Below, piece by piece: positions 61,904 to 64,000 of a DNA stretch of 64,000 nucleotides (positions are counted from its first letter, which is position 1; every line of letters starts with the position of its first letter). The stretch is taken from assembly GCA_001899315.1 (NCBI GenBank), contig MOYA01000001.1, positions 3,080,251-3,144,250 of the forward strand. Direction: 5' to 3'. The notes under the pieces are model-generated. The model made no database searches, had not been told where the DNA came from, and saw only the letters and a program-made list of their open reading frames with translations. Made by a program: the position numbers and the translations under genes. Source of the stretch: Candidatus Obscuribacter phosphatis (GTDB lineage Bacteria > Cyanobacteriota > Vampirovibrionia > Obscuribacterales > Obscuribacteraceae).

Positions 61904-63979
61904 ATGCCTAACAGACGTCAATTCTTGTTATCTTCCTTTGGTTATCTGGGCGGCTCTTTCCTGCTCTCAGACCTCTTTACACCGGCTGCCGAGGCCCGCA
62001 AGGCGCCGAGAACGGCAAATCCTCTAGCAGGAGGCTTTGGCGGCGGACCTCGGTCAATTTTCAAAGAAGAATGGCCGCCGGCAATCTTGCCTGACCATGT
62101 CGGGGTCATGGACAAAGGTTATCTTTGTTTCACCGACAACTATGGACGCCTGGCGGTGGTAGACATGCGCAAACCCGCCCCCGGCAAGCCCCCCTTCAAA
62201 GTCTTAGCCTCTATGAGCGGTCTCGGCAATAAAGTCATCGACTTTGCCGTCACACCTTATGCCGCTTATGGCTTGGTCTATCGCGACAATGAAAATAGAG
62301 AAGCCGTGGTCAATCTGATCTCGATTTCTTTGGTGCCGCCCACCGAACCGCGCATAATAAGCGAAATGCCTCTCACTAGAATGCAAGACGCGCAGTCAAT
62401 TACTGCCTGGGGCGACTTGATTTGCATAGCGGGAACCGCCAGCTCGGGCGAAGCCATTGCCTCTATATATGGTGCACCCAGTCGTCGTGGCGACGCGAAA
62501 GAACCTTCTTATCTGGCTAGCCTCAGCGTCAAAAATCCGATCAGACAAGTTGAACTGACCGAAAAGCAACTGACTATTTTGTCTTCGGACAGCCAGAGTG
62601 GTCGCTCTTATGTCGACTATGTCTTTCTGCAAAACCCCGGCTCGCCCGAAGTACAAAGCTCGGTAACTCTAGAGGGAGACTTCCGCGTACTGAGCCGCTT
62701 CAAAGACTCTGTCTTGGTAGCCGGCTATGAAAGAGGCAGCCGCCCCGGTAAAGGACGTTGCTTGGCCCGCACCTTGAGCACCGGCGTCAATGCCCGCGCC
62801 CTGGCATCGATAACACTTGATCCACTGCTTTCAGTAGAGTCGGCCAGCGCCCAGAAAGATCGCTATGTTGTAGTCGGTCGCAGCCAGGGCAAACGCAATC
62901 TCATTTCATTAGTGCCCGATTCAAATCGCGCCCTGCAACGCGAACAAGTTCTCGACCTAAAGACAAGCAAAGACGAAAGCGGCTTGCCAGCCCAGGGAAC
63001 AGCTGCGGTCATCTATAGAGACCCGCTCATTTATATTGCCTCGGGCTGGTCGGGCGTGCAACTCTTGCATCGCACCAAAGAAGGTTTTGCCCTTGCCACC
63101 TCGTACACAATTCCGCGACTGGCCGCCTCTGGTTTGGCGGCTTTTCGCGACAATGTAGTAATTGCCGGCTCGAAGTTGCAACTCTATAACATCAGTCGCC
63201 CCGAGCGCCCCATGCTCATGGCCGCCGCCGAACCCGAAACCCCGATTAAGGTATTGGTGGGCGCCGCCAGTCGACTGCTTTGTCTCAGCAAAGACGAGCT
63301 AAGCATGCGCCAGATGCAGAAAGACTCGCTAGAAACACCAATAACCAAGGTGAAAGTGCAAGCCAGCCAGATCTGCTTTGACCCTGTGGAAAGCGAACAG
63401 CGCTGCTATGCCATCAAGCCCTTGGATAAGACCACCAAGATAACCATCTTTCAGGTCTATAAAGAAAGTCTTGTCAAAGAAAAAAGCTTTGAAGTGCCCG
63501 GTCTCTTCAACCGCTGCCAAGCCAGAGGCGGTCAGCTTTTACTTTCCAGCCTCAACGACCTCGCCCTCTTGAACAAGGGCACTACCGGCGGTGACATGGA
63601 AGTGCAGACCAAACGACATTTCGATAATCTGGCTATTCGCGACATGGCTATCACAGACAACTGTCTGGTCATGACCGCTGTAGACAAAGACTCGCGCGGC
63701 TTCTTTTTGGTGCTGGGTAAAGACGGACCCGAAGCCATCACCCGCGGCTCTATCGATCTACCACATGACGGTGTGGCCATGGCTTGCCAGGGCAATCGCG
63801 CCGTAGCAGTGGGCAGAAACGCAGAAGGCAAAGACTTGAGCACGATCATTTCTTTTGCCCAAGAAAGCGCCCCGCAAGTGCAAAGCACTCTGCCTGCTCT
63901 AGAAGGTGTCTCTTCGGTATCAATTTCGGGCACTCTGGCTATTTTGGCTGGACGCGGTCTGGAAATAGTCACACTCTAA
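61904..63979 (+). CDS. Tat-exported beta-propeller-like protein
   Basis: This 691-residue protein begins with a twin-arginine signal (MPNRRQFLLSSFGYLGGSF), indicating export of a folded protein. The rest consists of repeated beta-strand-rich units of the LVIVD or WD40-like type, for example GYLCFTDNYGRLAVVDMRKP and IYIASGWSGVQLLHRTKEG. A beta-propeller of several blades is likely. No cofactor motif is obvious. The ATG at 61904 was chosen because TTG 61898 adds only two residues. It runs almost to the window end and stops at 63979 inside a tandem repeat. Confidence 0.8.
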   Translation: MPNRRQFLLSSFGYLGGSFLLSDLFTPAAEARKAPRTANPLAGGFGGGPRSIFKEEWPPAILPDHVGVMDKGYLCFTDNYGRLAVVDMRKPAPGKPPFKVLASMSGLGNKVIDFAVTPYAAYGLVYRDNENREAVVNLISISLVPPTEPRIISEMPLTRMQDAQSITAWGDLICIAGTASSGEAIASIYGAPSRRGDAKEPSYLASLSVKNPIRQVELTEKQLTILSSDSQSGRSYVDYVFLQNPGSPEVQSSVTLEGDFRVLSRFKDSVLVAGYERGSRPGKGRCLARTLSTGVNARALASITLDPLLSVESASAQKDRYVVVGRSQGKRNLISLVPDSNRALQREQVLDLKTSKDESGLPAQGTAAVIYRDPLIYIASGWSGVQLLHRTKEGFALATSYTIPRLAASGLAAFRDNVVIAGSKLQLYNISRPERPMLMAAAEPETPIKVLVGAASRLLCLSKDELSMRQMQKDSLETPITKVKVQASQICFDPVESEQRCYAIKPLDKTTKITIFQVYKESLVKEKSFEVPGLFNRCQARGGQLLLSSLNDLALLNKGTTGGDMEVQTKRHFDNLAIRDMAITDNCLVMTAVDKDSRGFFLVLGKDGPEAITRGSIDLPHDGVAMACQGNRAVAVGRNAEGKDLSTIISFAQESAPQVQSTLPALEGVSSVSISGTLAILAGRGLEIVTL

Positions 63980-64000
63980 ATAGTCAGATTCTAAATAGTC
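63963..64000 (+). repeat. 15-bp tandem repeat at the right end
   Basis: AAATAGTCACACTCT (63963-63977) and AAATAGTCAGATTCT (63978-63992) are tandem units that differ at two bases, and a third, AAATAGTC, begins at 63993 and runs off the window. It overlaps the last codons and the stop of the propeller gene, since the TAA lies within it. Confidence 0.85.

Overview
The window is a gene-dense bacterial chromosome segment with about 66 protein genes on both strands, one tRNA, and no mobile element, phage or CRISPR array that I could see. The gene set suggests a non-photosynthetic relative of Cyanobacteria, such as Candidatus Melainabacteria/Vampirovibrionia and possibly the Obscuribacterales. The evidence is a SufR-type repressor divergent from a suf operon, an Mrp ATPase without the CxxC pair (as in cyanobacterial Mrp), and a secreted SLH plus coiled-coil protein resembling the N-terminus of cyanobacterial porins. 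Many TPR proteins and mid-range GC content fit the same picture. This placement is inference. About ten genes appear to start at TTG, most behind a recognisable Shine-Dalgarno sequence. Layout: 1-8.4 kb holds a partial AT-hook protein, a membrane Ser/Thr kinase, a GH57 glycogen branching enzyme and a stand-alone FHA protein on one strand. Facing them is a membrane protein with five VAKT[ML]-type threonine motifs, followed by three Tad-type pseudopilin/TadG-like genes. 8.6-17.2 kb has pyruvate kinase and the iron-sulfur region: sufR divergent from sufC-sufB-sufD-Rieske-sufS-sufU-sufT. 17.3-24 kb has a nucleoside hydrolase, a TPR protein, mrp with a zinc-ribbon partner, recN, tRNA-Gln and rplY. 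24-26.1 kb has two secreted proteins and an ArsR/SmtB regulator followed by a 52-residue protein with 17 cysteines, a likely metallothionein. 26.2-38.3 kb is mixed: a dienelactone hydrolase, an SDR-type protein, TPR proteins, an orphan histidine kinase, an inositol phosphatase, the SLH protein, a GatD-like amidotransferase and a glycosyltransferase. 38.4-42.5 kb has a saccharopine-dehydrogenase-like enzyme and the conserved yceD-rpmF-plsX-fabD lipid/ribosome cluster. 42.5-52 kb has an amidohydrolase, a degenerate GGDEF protein, secD-secF, a small MshEN-like protein and three adjacent TPR membrane proteins. 52-64 kb has DUF190-crcB, queG, queA, a second degenerate GGDEF protein, cinA, folD, thiL, yggT and a Tat-exported beta-propeller-like protein. 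The most interesting candidates are the kinase/FHA/threonine-repeat set, which looks like a phosphorylation-dependent scaffold beside a glycogen enzyme, and the ArsR-metallothionein pair. Two paralogous GGDEF proteins have lost the catalytic motif. Perfect short tandem duplications of 10 to 24 bp recur across the window.
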